64,000 nucleotides of DNA from Ceratotherium simum simum (Eukaryota > Chordata > Mammalia > Perissodactyla > Rhinocerotidae), in the NCBI RefSeq assembly GCF_000283155.1, contig NW_004454216.1:1158859-1222858 (forward strand). The letters run 5' to 3'. The notes beneath the pieces are model-generated. The model was not told where the DNA came from. It did no database searches and saw only the letters and a program-made list of their open reading frames with translations. The position numbers were made by a program, and so were the translations under genes. The stretch's first letter is position 1. Each line of letters opens with the position of its first letter. Shown here one piece after another: positions 11,841-24,400 of the stretch.

Positions 11841-11879
11841 TGATTTAATCATTATTTCTTACTGCCTTGACTTGAATTC

Positions 11880-12235
11880 CTGATTCCTAAAGTACCTTCT
11901 CTTCACCTTCACCTTTTTCTCCATTTGTCTAGCACCATCCTATCATCCCTTAAGTCCCATCTCAGGCATCTCCTTTCCCAAGAAGAATTTCACTGATCTC
12001 TCTCTTCACTGTTCTCCTTCCCACTCCCTCTAGGCTGGAGTTAGGTGCCCTTTTGCAGCGTTTTCATAGCATATCTCTATAAAAGCACCTCACATGCTGT
12101 ATAGAAACCACTAGTTTATTGTCTTCCTTCTGTTACTAGACCATAACAGATTCAAAAGCAGGCAGTACTCACTTTCATTTTAGAACACAAAGTACACAGT
12201 GCATAGTACTTAGTAATATCTTAAAATATACTGTT
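11880..12235 (+). mobile_element. L2 LINE 3' fragment
   Basis: Forward L2 3' region. The CCCATCTCAGGCATCTCCTT block (from the ...CAGGTCTCAGCTC consensus) is followed by GGAGTTAGGTGCCCTTTTGC and the CACAGTGCATAGTACTTAGT terminus. Confidence 0.7.
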
Positions 12236-13658
12236 ATAATTGAATTAAACTAAATATCGGTGAGACCCTCGTAGAAATACATTTTTTAAAAAGCCTCTGA
12301 GAAACAAAATAGATGTCATAAAGTCCATAGATCATGTACTTTTTCATGGAAAAACCTCTCATGTCTTCACATGAACCTATTTACTCTCATTTTACAAATT
12401 TGGGTTTCAAATTTCTTAGTCTACAGAAAACAAAAGACTAGATACTAGTGGATAACACAATGGAAATTATAAGAAGTCCTGGTAACCCAAAACTGAAGGA
12501 GGGAGAAAAACTTTTAAAAACAAAGGCGAAAAAAACCCACAAGCTGCTAGGAATAGCTAATATAGTACCCCACACCTCAATAATCCTTGAAGTGCAACTC
12601 TATATAACAACTAATGTAAATAATACTGAACCTGAAGACTCAAGCAAAGTTTAAATTATAAACGCTATTTTAAGAAAGAAAAGAATATATGTAAAATGTT
12701 TCCATCCATAATGATTCAATTTGAAATGTTTTAATATTCTAGTTATAATAGTATAAAACTGTGGTCATTTTTACTAGTTATGTATAGTCACTCTAGACTG
12801 GGCTAAAGAGGTATTGATCTATCTAGTTTATATATATATATAAACTAACTAGTTAAAAATGATCATGATTTTATACTATTAAACCTTTAGAAAAGCAGCT
12901 ATAAAAAAGATTAAATGTACCTATGATGACAAGAAAACATTCTAGTGTGAGCACATAAGTAACATAAAGTAGGATTATCCAATTTAGAGTTAAAATAAAA
13001 TTAAGGTTTAGGCAAGATTTGTAATTATGGTAATTCTGGATGAGAATATTGCCATTAACAATTATTGCAAGTAAAAAGAACATTGTTGATGTACAGGATA
13101 TGTCTGCTATACATTATACAAGATAAAGTTTTATTTAATATTATTTTTTATGTAATTTTCTATATCTTAAAATTTACTACTATTTTATTATGCCAATACT
13201 CATAATGCTTATCTTTCCAACACTATAATCCTTCCAATTTCAGAATGTAAGATCCTAAAGTACAGAGACTTGGTTATGTATTTGGTTATGTATTTAATAC
13301 TTTCATGTGCAATACCAATAGGTACATAGCTTCTGCTTAATAATGCTGAATAATTGCTACTTGTAATGTGCATGGCTAAAAAGTCCTACATTGTTAAAAT
13401 TAATGTATATAATACTCAACTAAATATTCATAGAAATTTACAAATAATTAACAGTTGTTATTTGTCATATTCATAATAATGACATCATAGATATGACTAT
13501 TCAACAATAAGAAATCTGTTATTATCAATGAAGAGGATTCAGCCAGTTAATATAATTATGTAAAGCTTTAAACAATACATAAACATTAAAGGTTATCTGC
13601 CTTTCTTGGCTCTGTTTCTTACATATTTTCCCATATCCCCCAAAGTAAAAATGCATAC
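12235..13658. other. Intronic sequence, little recognised
   Basis: AT-rich intron downstream of exon 13659-13737. It contains an AT-rich palindromic tract near 12825-12855. Part of 13220-13345 looks like a forward L2 3' end, with a 13-bp tandem TTGGTTATGTATT around 13270-13295. No exon was seen. Confidence 0.45.
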
Positions 13659-13737
13659 CTATTTCTACAGGTCTTGTATTCTACTTTAAGAATTGGTTTA
13701 CAAGATTCAGATTTTCTTCCTTCTCTTTGACTTTTTC
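13659..13737 (-). CDS. STXBP5L: STXBP5L internal exon (basic loop)
   Basis: A 79-bp exon: two bases complete Gly, then 25 codons, then two bases of a Ser codon. The acceptor is CTTTCTTTAG and the donor the weaker but valid GTATGC. It reads KSQREGRKSESCKPILKVEY then KTCRN. The first half is a highly basic, serine-containing surface loop between blades; ILKVEYKT resumes a beta-strand. The human protein as I remember it has KTCKN, so the Arg here may be a conservative lineage substitution. The join to the next exon forms Ser (AG+T). Confidence 0.93.
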
Positions 13738-15640
13738 CTAAAGAAAGAAAAAGAATTTTATTAAATCTGATTTAAATTCTCCTCTTCCATGAGAATTTAA
13801 AAAGTTTGACTACAGGAATATAAAGAAAAAAGAATAATAATGTAATAATGTGTTTTTCTTAAGAGGATAAACACATCTATGCATCCTAACATTTTTGTTT
13901 AATTTGTAAACAATTTGTTGAGTCCTAACAATTGACTGCTATATAATCAATAAAGTTCCTTGTAAACTTATCATATTTGTATTGCTTTACATTCTCCACG
14001 TATAAACCTAGTCTCAGGAAGTTATTTTAGTTATTTAAGTTTCAAGATAAAATAAACTTTAGAATTGAAGACACACACATACATACTTATCTGCATACTG
14101 AAATGTACTGTTATGAAAATCCATACTAGGCTCAAAATTTTATCTACAAATACAAGCAAACCCCTTTCATATGCAGAAATACTTGCCATTTAAAGCTTAT
14201 GAGAGACAATCAAAATCATTGCATTTTCATCAAATTCATTTAAAGGAAAGTCCACTAGACAACGAACACAGATGGCACATTTCATGATTTTTAAGAATTT
14301 TAATGATGTACTTTGCATAAAACAAAAATAAATTTCTCGTAGAGGAAGGGTTATGTTAGACTCCATGGGATTTTGAATAAAGGATCAAAAAGAGTAGGAT
14401 ATGGAAGTAAAGCTACTTCTGCATATAACACATTTATCTTTCTAATTATGCTTTTCCTTATAATTGTGTCTCATTTTGATAAAATTGACAAGTTTTTTAA
14501 GATGATATATTTTTTATTTTAACAAGTACCCTTATTTATTCTTCTATTGCCACTGTTGTTTATAGACCCAGGTACCTATTATGTAGTGAGACGTTTGTAT
14601 GCATATAAGTTTACGTTTTCAGGATAGCTTCAGAATGGCCCAGCCAAATCCAAATAGCATGTCAAGATAGTTTTATTCAATTTGTTTAAAGGGCAGGGTA
14701 TAAGCATACAACATACCTTATCTGCTCCATAGCATGGTTTCTGAAATTGCCTTCTCTTTCTTTTACCCTATGTCAACTAAATAAGTAACCAATAATAAAA
14801 TACTGGTCATATTCATTCACATTATAAAAAAAGATTAAAAAGTATCAGTATTATGTATAAAAAAGAACTGCTGACATTATATGTAGACCACGAGGCCTTA
14901 CAAAGAGACAACTATGGGTCAGGGACCCACTCTAAATGGTGGTCTTAAGGGTGAGGAACAACTAGTTGGTCATTACTGGTTTTGGTAATGAGTGGGAATT
15001 GAGGTAAGGAATGAGTAGTAATGGTAATGAGTGGGAATTGAAGGAACTGAAGGAAGTGACACTGCCAGGAAAGAGATCCGTTATTCTCAGTTGATATCTT
15101 TCTCGTTCAGTGCATCTCTAATAATTTCCAAGCCATTAACTAATCAAAACAGTATATTTGCAGTTGTTTATATATATATATGGAACCAATTACTATTTTT
15201 CAATCAATACACAGCAGTATCACGCACTGATTTCCGTAGAAAAAATAATTATCTAATTAATTAATGTTTTATTTCAATTTCCAAATCTGCTAATTAATTT
15301 TAGGGTGAACTTTTCTGCTTTGTTTATATTCATTACCTGTAGTAACTGAAACATGCTTAAAGGTCATGTTGTATAAAACATCATTATCAGCAAGTGCATT
15401 TATTGCTACTGCTTATGGTCAGAGCACTGTACTAAGTGGCAGGGTTCGAAGAAATAACTGACCACCAAGAAGTTTAAAATTTACTAGATTAAACAAAATA
15501 AATATAAAAATGACAATATGAGGTACCATAAACAAATGAATGATAGACATGAAATGCTGTAGGAATTGAGAATAAACCTGTGGCTTCCTCTTATAATAGA
15601 AAACTTTCTAGACTTTTACAGAAGACTTCCTAGAAGCTAG
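13738..15640. other. Intronic sequence with a short tandem duplication
   Basis: No repeat family was confidently recognised. A 20-bp unit, TGGTAATGAGTGGGAATTGA, occurs at 14983-15002 and again at 15022-15041 (period 39). This suggests a recent small tandem duplication. Confidence 0.5.
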
Positions 15641-15671
15641 ATTGAGCATTAAAAAATGGGATTTGGGTAAC

Positions 15672-15721
15672 AGAGCACAAAAAAAGACATGAAGTCACTT
15701 TCATGTCTTTTTTTGTGCTCT
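15672..15721. repeat. Perfect 22-bp inverted repeat (hairpin)
   Basis: The arm at 15672-15693 (AGAGCACAAAAAAAGACATG then AA) is exactly complementary to 15700-15721, with a 6-base loop GTCACT. Both arms include a run of seven A or T. Transcribed on either strand it would form an uninterrupted 22-bp stem. Confidence 0.95.
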
Positions 15722-15959
15722 ATTGAGGGAATAATGGATAGGCCAATTTGGGTTAGACGAAATAATTCATAGAGGAGAATAGTTAAAACAATATTGATGA
15801 GGTACAAAGCAGCCATACAATGGCAATTTATAAAACCAATTTTCAATACAGACAATGGAGATACATTGGAAGATTTCAAGTTGGAAGGTGATGTGTGTAA
15901 ACCAATGTTTCAGAAATATTAATATGGCTTTATTTAATACAGTAATTTTGAAGATGTAA

Positions 15960-18770
15960 GATACTGATGCTGGAAAAACTAGGAGATTATTGCAACAGTG
16001 CAGGAAAAACAGAGAGAAAAAAGAATGAAGAAAAATGAACAGTCTCAAAAACATGTAGGATACCATTAATTGCACCAACATATGAATAATGGGAGTACCA
16101 GAAGAAGAGGAGAGAAAGGAGCAGAAAAACATTCAAAGAAATAATGGTTGAAAACTTTCTAAATTTGATGAAAAGCATTATCTACACATCTAAGAACCTC
16201 AGTGAACTCCATATAGGATAAAAGCAAAGAAGTCTACTCCCCGACACATCACAGTAAAAATGCTGAAGGCCAAAAAGAAAATCTTCAAAGCATCAAGAGA
16301 AAAATGACTCATCGAATACAAGAGAGCCCTAATAAGATTAACAGCTGACTTTCTTATCAGAAACAATGGAGCCAAAAGGCAGTGGAATAATATATTTAAA
16401 GTACTGGAAGAAAAAAGAAACCTGTCAACCAAGAATCTTATGTTCATGAAAATTATCTTTCAAAAATGAAGATGAAATATCTAGATATTTCCAGATGACA
16501 AAAACTGGAGAATGTGTTGCTAGCAGAACTCTCTTACAAAAAAAAAAAACTAATGAAATTCTTCAGGCTGAAAGACAGTAATTTGAATCCACACAAAACA
16601 AAGAGTATCAGTAAGGGTAATTCTGTGGATAATTATAAAAGATAGTATAATTGCATATTTCTTCTCCAATCTTCTCAACTGATTTAAGAAGCAATTGTAA
16701 AAAAACATGTATACAATTGTAATGTGGGATATATAATAAATTTAACAATAACAACATAAAGAAGGTGGATGGAATAAAGCTACACTGGAGCAAGGAAATG
16801 ACACCAAGTGGTAACTTGAATCCACAGGAACAAATGAAGAGAACCACAAATGATAAGCAAAAAGGTTAATGTAACAAATTCTATAAATATACACTTGATC
16901 TACTTTCTTTTGTCAGCTTCTTTAAAAGACATACAAATGTATAAAGTAAAAATTGCAGCAATATATTGTTGGGTTTGTAACACATACAGATGTAATGTAT
17001 AATAATAGGATGAAAAGAGGCAAAAGGTAATACAATCATCTATGAATACGTTTCTATATCACACTAAAATTCAGTTAGTATAAGTCTGAAGTAGATTCTC
17101 ATAAGTTAAGGTTATATGGTAAGCCCTAGAACATTCACTAAGAAAATAACTCAAAAATAGTGAAAAATTCATTAAAGGAATTAAAATGTTACACTAGAAA
17201 ATATTAACTTACTGACAAAAAAAGCAGTAAAGGAGACCTAGAGAGACAAAAAAGACATGAGACATATAGAAAAGAAAAAATTAAAATGGCGGACATCAAT
17301 CCAACAATAACAATAATAACATTAAATGTCAGCAGATTAAACAATGTAATCAAAAGGCAGAGATGGTCTGACTGGATTAAAAAAAAAACAACATCCAACT
17401 ACAAGCTGTTTACAGGAGGCACACTTTAGATTTAAAGATAAATGTAAATGGCAACCATAAGAAAGCTGCAGTGACAATGCTGATTTCTGACTAAATAATA
17501 AATGGGTCAAAGAAGAAACCAAAATACTTGGAGAAGAATGTATGATCAATGTACGAAAACTCCTGAGACGAAGCTTAACCATTGCTGAGAGGGGAATTTA
17601 TACCAATAAGCAGCTATATTAAAAAAGAACATACCAAATCAATAAGCTAACTATGCACCTTATGACACAGAATAAAAGAGCAAACTGAACCCAAAGCAAG
17701 CAGAAAGAAGTAAATAATAAAGATTAGAGTAGAAATTAATAAAGTAGAGAAGAGAAAAATAATACCGGAAATCAAACTGAAAATTGGTTCTTTGAAAAGA
17801 TCAAGAAAATTGACAAAGCTTTAGCCAAACCAACCAAAAAAAGTCTGAAATTACTAAAATCAAGATTGAAAGAGGGGACATCATTACCTACCTCATAGAA
17901 TTAAAAGGATTATAAAGGAGTACTATGAATAACAATATGTCAACAAATTAGAAAACCTAGATGAAAGGGACAAGTTCCCAGAAAGACACAAACTTGCAAA
18001 ATTGACTTAAGAATAATTAGAAAATCAGGGCTGGCCCCATGGCATAGTGGTTAAGTTTGGTGCGCTCCCCTTTGGCAGCCTGAGTTCATGGGTTTGGATC
18101 CTAGGTGAAGACCTACACCACTTGTCTGTCATGCTGTGGCAGTGACCCACATACACAATAGAGGAAGACTGGGATGGATGTTACCTCAGGGAAAATCTTC
18201 TTCACCAAAAAAAAAAAAAGAACCACACAAAAATCTTCATAGACCTATAACAAGTAATGAGACTGAATTAGTTATTGGAAAACTTCCCACAAAGAGCCCA
18301 GGCCCAAATGGCTTCCCTGAGAATTCTACCAAACTTCTGAAGAAGAATTATACCAATTCTTCACCAACTCTCCAAAACAGAAGAGGAAATATTTTCCAAC
18401 TCATTCTATAAAGCCATCATCCATTCTATGAGGCCACTATTACACTGGTATGAAGATAAGATAGAGATATCACAACGAAGTACTGAGATTTTTCTCAGGA
18501 TTGCAAATATGGTTACCATCAAAAAAATCAATCCATGTAATAAACCATATTAAATAAAGGATAGAAATTACAATGATTATCTCAATAGAAATAGAAAAAG
18601 CATTTGACAAAGTCCAACACATTTAAGTGGTGAAAAAAAAAAAACACAACAAAGAAAAGAAGAGAATTCCTTAACCTGATAAAGAACATCTATGACAAAC
18701 TCAGAGCTATCATCATACTTAATGGTGAAAGAAGGAAAACTTTCCCTCTAGGATCAAGAACAACAAAGGG
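15960..18770 (+). mobile_element. Old L1 (L1M type), degraded, forward
   Basis: Runs through the ORF1 end, the inter-ORF region and the first half of ORF2 of an old L1. Marks include AAAATGCTGAAGGCCAAAAA, the GCAGTGGAATAATATATTTA block, the EN start ACATTAAATGTCAGCAGATT, and RT-domain text such as ACAAAGAGCCCAGGCCCAAA. Many stops and frameshifts make it non-functional. An ERE (18028-18220) is inserted in it. It stops abruptly at about 18770, where antisense L1 begins. Short ORFs on its opposite strand (15767-17582) are chance. Confidence 0.8.
18028..18220 (+). mobile_element. ERE SINE inserted in old L1
   Basis: Forward ERE, an older copy. The head is GGGCTGGCCCCATGGCATAG, then TGGTTAAGTTTGGTGCGCTC, and the body GTCATGCTGTGGCAGTGACC. 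It ends in a poly-A run near 18206-18220. No clear TSD was found, in keeping with its age. Confidence 0.85.
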
Positions 18771-20600
18771 ATGTTTTTCTTCCCCGCCCCCCCCCCCCCC
18801 ACTTTCTATTTTCTGGCACAATATACATAGCAAATTCTGTAACACTGGAATTATCTGGTCTGACAATTTGGTAAAATCCTCTAAAATCATCTGGGCCTCG
18901 TGGTTTAGCATTGGCTAGGTACTTGATAACTATTTTTTCCATGGAAATTTGTGTATTTATCATTTCTATCCCTACAGGGGTTAGTTTTGGTAAGTTGTAT
19001 TTTCCTTGGAATTATTCCTTTCATTCAAGTTCTCAACTCCACTTGCAGAAGGTTGTACAAAATACACTTTTATGAGTTTTTTAAAAATTCCTCCATTTCA
19101 AAGGTTATTTCTCCCATGTAATTTCTTATTTCATATTTTCTTTCTTCTGTATTGATTAGATTAGCTACAGATCTGTTTTCTTTTACTGTTTTAACAATAC
19201 ATCAGAACTTTTGTTTGTTCTGTTTTTACTTTTTCATATTGTTAATTTCTGTTTTATCTTTATGATTTCCTTCCTTCTTCCTATAAGTTTACTTCTTTAT
19301 TCTTTTCTAGCTTTCTGGGTGGTATTTTAATTACTTTAGACTTTCATTTTTATTTACATTAAATATGGCTATGAGATTTCTTCTAACTATTGTCTTATAT
19401 GAATTCCTTAGTTTTGGTATGTAGTATTTTCAATATTATTTTTCAGAAGGTCTACAATTTTGTTTTTATTTTACCCTTGATTTGAATGTTGTTTAATAAA
19501 GAGTTTTTACATTTCTTGATAGAAAGACATTTATTTATTTATTTAAGGCTTTTTTCAATTATTGTGGTAAGAATACTTAATATGAGATTTATCATCTTAA
19601 CAAATTTTTAAGTGTATAATACAGCATTTTTAACTACAGGCACAATGTTGTACAGCAGATCTCTAGAACTTAATCATCTTAATCATGGTGAAACTTTATA
19701 CCAGATGAACAGCTACTCCCCATTTCACTCTGCCCTCCCAGCCTCTGGCAACCACCATTCTGTTCTCTGCTTCCATGTGTTTGACTATTTTAGGTACCTC
19801 ATATAAGTGGCATCATGCAGTATTTATCCTTCTGTGACTGGCTTATTTCACTTAGCATAAATGTTTCCAAGGTTCATCCATGTTGTCACATATGGCAGGA
19901 TTTCCTTCCTTTTTAAGGCTGAATAATATTCCATTATACATATATACCACATTTTCTTTATCCATTCATCCATTGATAGACACAAAGGACATATATTTTA
20001 AATTATTCTATTTAACTTCATTGTCAGGGAATGCTTTATTATCCCTACTTTATGGAATTTATTAAGATTTTTCTTTGTGATTTAACATATAGTCAATTTT
20101 TAATATTCCATGTGTATTTGAAAAGAAAGTATAATTTGTGTTATCAGTTATAAATTTCATTATATATCTAGAAGATCTACATTATTAACTTTTCTATAAC
20201 TTTATTTATTTGTTTTCCACTTGACTTAGATTAAAAGTAGTATGTGTGTTAAAGCCTCCTGTTTTTAGTTTATTTCCTTCTCTTTCTCCTTGTATTTCAC
20301 GTGGTTTTGCTTCATGAGAGCGGTTGCTAATTTTTGCTGAAGGGGAGGCTTAGATAATCATAATTGTTATGTCATCATTGGGGGTTATTAGCTTATAGCA
20401 TTACAAAGCATCCTTCTTAAACTGAAATCAATGTTGTATAATGTCAGGATATCAATCTGCTGTTATACTTTTGGTTTGCCTGTTATACTTTTACATTTTT
20501 CAATCCTTTATTCTGTATTTCTCTTTTTCTAAGGCAGAGAGTTGAGTTTTATTCTGTGACCCATTTATAAAATATTTTTCTTCTTTTTTTAATATTAAAA
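18770..20600 (-). mobile_element. Old L1 ORF2, antisense, interrupted
   Basis: Antisense ORF2 text, including AAAATCATCTGGGCCTCGTG (RT region) and, after the interruption, the EN-region text TGTGTGTTAAAGCCTCCTGT with TTTTGCTTCATGAGAG. A run of 15 C with flanking C/G lies near 18784-18800, at the junction with the forward L1. A separate antisense L1 3' end (about 19520-19985) splits it. Confidence 0.7.
19520..19985 (-). mobile_element. L1 3' end, antisense, nested
   Basis: Antisense L1 3' UTR and ORF2 end. CCCAGCCTCTGGCAACCACC, then CTGACTGGCTTATTTCACTT-like text, AAGGTTCATCCATGTTGTCA and GGCTGAATAATATTCCATTA. It sits within the antisense L1 18770-20600. Confidence 0.8.
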
Positions 20601-20639
20601 ACCTCTTTATAGTTAGAAATTGCATTTGGCCAGATAACA

Positions 20640-20995
20640 GCAGCTTAAGCAAAATACAGGTTTATTTCCTTTCACATAACAGATGTCCAGAGAAAGTAAG
20701 TTCAGCGTTGGTAGGGTGGCTTCCTGATCACCAGGTACCCAGACTACTTCCACTTTTGGCTCCACCATTCTAGTTGATAGCTTCTATCCTAAAGATCATC
20801 TCAAGATACAAAATGATTATGGGAGCCACTGACATCACATCTTCATTTAAGGCAAGAAGAAAAAAGGAAGAGGGAACAAGGGCAAAAGTGTCCCTGAAAA
20901 CTGTTCTCCTTCTATGGAACTCGCCTAGAAGTCCAAATAGTAATGTTTCCCTGACTGTAACATAGTCACACGGCCATACATACCTGTAAGAGAGA
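20640..20995 (+). repeat. Ancient interspersed repeat, family not named
   Basis: Contains the recognisable old mammalian repeat text CAGGTTTATTTCCTTTCACA, then the GGTGGCTTCCTGATCACCAG block and the GGAAGAGGGAACAAGGGCAA block. I recognise the class but cannot name the family. The strand is given as read. Confidence 0.5.
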
Positions 20996-21009
20996 CTAGA
21001 AAACGTACT

Positions 21010-21405
21010 TTTTTTTCATTTTTAGTAAAACACACATAACATAAAATTTACCATTTAAACCATTTTTAAGTAATTCACATTGTTGTGTAACCATCACCAT
21101 GATCCATCTTCAGAAACTTTTTATCTGCCCCAACTGAAACTCTATACCTATTAAACAATAACTCCCCATTTCCCACTCTCCTCAGCCCTCCTCTCAGCCC
21201 CTGGCAACCACTATTCTACTTTCTGCATCTATGAATTTGACTGCTCTACGTAGCTCATGTAAATGGAATCATACAGTATTCTTTCTTTCGTGACTGGCTT
21301 ATTTCACTGAGCATAACGTCAAGGTTCATCCATGTTGTAGCATGTGTCAGATTTTCCTTTCTTTTTAAGGCTGAATAATATTCCATTGTGTATATACACA
21401 TACAC
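21010..21405 (-). mobile_element. L1 3' end, antisense
   Basis: Antisense L1 3' UTR with ACACATAACATAAAATTTAC, CAGCCCCTGGCAACCACTAT and GGCTGAATAATATTCCATTG. It abuts the forward L1 21430-25015, and the facing ends share complementary text that can pair (21374-21424). Confidence 0.8.
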
Positions 21406-21429
21406 ACACACAATGGAATATTATTATAC

Positions 21430-24400
21430 AATAATAGTAATGGACTTTAACACCCCACTTACATCAATGATAGATCATCCAGACAGAAAGTCAAAATGGG
21501 AACACTATACACTAGATGTACTTAGTAGATATATATAGAACATTCCATCCAAAAGCAGCAGAATACCCATTGTTCTCAAGTGTACATGGAACATTCTCAA
21601 AGGTAGATCATATGTTGGTAAACAAAACAAGCCTCAATAAATTAAGAAGATTGAAATCATATTAAGCATCTTTTCCAACCACAATGCAATGAAACTAGAA
21701 ACCAATTACAAGAAGAAAGCTGGAAAAGTCACAAATATGTGGAGACTAAACAACATGCTACTGAACAACTACTAGATCAAAGAAGAAATCAAAAAATACC
21801 TGGAGAGAAATGCAAATGAAAACACAACATACCAAAACGTATGGGATGCAGCACAAGTGTTACTAAGAAGGAATTTTATAGCAAGTCTACCTCAATAAAT
21901 AAGAAAAATCTCAAACAATGTAACAATAAACCTAAAAGGACTAGAAAAAGAAGAACAAATGAAGCCGAAAGTCAGTAGAAGGAAGGAAATAATGAAAATC
22001 AGAGTGGAAATAAATGAAATAGAGACTAAAAAAACAATAGAAAGGATCAATAAAACTAAGAGCTGGGTTCTTTGAAAAGATAAACAACATTGACAAGCCC
22101 CAAGCTGGATGAAGGAAAAAAAAAGAGAAGGCTTAAATAAATAAAAAATCAGAAAAGAAAGAGGAGAAATTACAATGGATACCACAGAAATACAAAAGAT
22201 TATAAGAGAATACTATGAAAAGCTATATGCTAACAAACTGGACAAACTAGAAGAAATGGATAAATTATTAGAATCATACAACCTCCCAAAACTGAGTCAA
22301 GAAGAAACAGAGAATCTGAATAGACTGATCACAAAGACACTGAAAGAGTAATCAAAAACCTTCTAAATAACCAGAAGTTCAGTACCACAAGCCTTCTCTG
22401 GTGAATGCTACCAAAGATTCAAGGAAGATTTAATACCCATTCTTCTCAAACTCTTCAAAAAATTGAAGAGGATGGGATGCTTCCTAACTCATTCTATGAG
22501 GCCAACACCACTTTGACACCAAACCATACAAGGACAAAACAAAAAGGAAAATTACAGGACAATATCACTGATGAACACAGATGCAAATATCCTCAATAAA
22601 ATATTAGCAAATTGAATACAACAATACATTAAAAGGATAAAACACCACAATCAAGTGGGAGGTATTCCAGGGACACAGAGATGGTTCAACATCCACAAAT
22701 CAATCAATGTGATATACCACATTAACAAAATGAAGAATCAAAAATCACATGATCATCTCAACAGACGCAGAGAAAGCATTTAACAAGACTCAACATCCAT
22801 TTATGATAAAAACTCTCAATAAAATGGGCATAGAAGGAAAGTACCTCAACATAATAAAGGCCATATACCACAAACCCACAGCCAACATCATAATCAATGG
22901 TGAAAAACTGAAAGCTATTCCTCTAAGAACAGGAACAAGACAAGGAAGCCCACTCTCACCAATCTTATTTAACATAGTATTGGAAGTCCTAGCCAGAGCA
23001 ATGAGGAAAGGAAAAGAAAAAAAGGCATCCAAATGGGAAAGGAAGAAGTAAAGCAGTCACTATGTGTGGATAACATAATTCTATATATAGAAAGCCCTAA
23101 AGAATCCACCAAAAAACTATTAGAACTAATTAATGAATACAATAAAGTTGCAGGGTACAAAATCAATGTACAAAAATCAGTCATATTTCTATAAACTAAC
23201 AACAAACTAGCAGGAAGAGAAGTGAAGAATACAATCCCTTTTACAATCACAAAAAAAGATTAAAATACCTACGAACAAATTTAACAAAGGAGGTGAAAGA
23301 CCTACACACTGAAAACTATAAGACATTATTGAAAGAAATTGAAGAAGACATAAAGAAATGGAAAGATGTTCCATGCTCATGAATTGGAAGAATTAACATA
23401 GTTAAAATGTCCATGTTACCTAAAGCAATCTACAGATTCAATGCAATCCCAATCAGAATCCCAAAGACATTTTTCACTGAAATAGAACAAAAAATCTTAA
23501 AATTTATATGGAACAACAAAAGACTCTGAATAGCCAAAGCAATCCAAAGAAAAAAGAAAAAAGCTGGAGGTAGCACACTCCCTGATTTCAAAATATAATA
23601 TAAAGGCTATAGTAATCAAAACAGCATGGTACTGGCACAAAAACAGACACACAGATAAATGGAACAGAATTGAGGGCCCAGAAATAAACTCACACATCTA
23701 TGGACAGCTAATTTTTGACAAAGGAGCCAAGAACATACAACGGAGAAAGGAAAGTCTCTTCAATGAGTGATGTTTGGAAAACTGGACAGCCACATGCAAC
23801 AGAATGAAAGTAGACCATTATCTTACAGCATACAAAAAAATTAACTCAAAATGGATTAAACACTTGAATGTGAGACCTGAAAGCATACAACTCTTAGAAG
23901 AAAACATAGGCAGTATGCTGTTTGACACGGGTCTTAGCAGTATCTTTTCAAATACCGTGTCTATTCAGGCAAGAGAAGCAAAAGAAAAAATACACAAATG
24001 GGACTACAACAAACTAAAAAGCTTCTGCACAGCAAAGGAAAACATCAACAAAAAGAAAAGACAACCCACCAACAAGGAGAAAATATTTGCAAATCATATA
24101 TCCGATAAGGGGTTAATATCCAAATTACATAAAGAACTCATACAACTCAACAAGAAAATGAACTCAATCAAAAAATGGGCAGAGGATCTGAACAGACATT
24201 ATTCCAAAGAAGATATGCAGATGGCTAACAGGCATATGAAAAGATGTTCAACAGCACTAATTATTAGGGAAATGCAAATCAAAACTACTACAAGGTCTCA
24301 ACTCGCAGCTGTCAGAATGGCTATTCTTAAAAAAACAAGAAATAACAAGTGTTGGAGAGGATGTGGAGAAAAAGGAACCCTCACACAACGCTGGTGGAAA

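Noticed and set aside
15767..17582. Cluster of minus-strand ORFs (63-121 codons)
   Set aside because: They are the antisense of an A-rich forward L1, which yields long Leu/Phe/Ser-rich chance frames.
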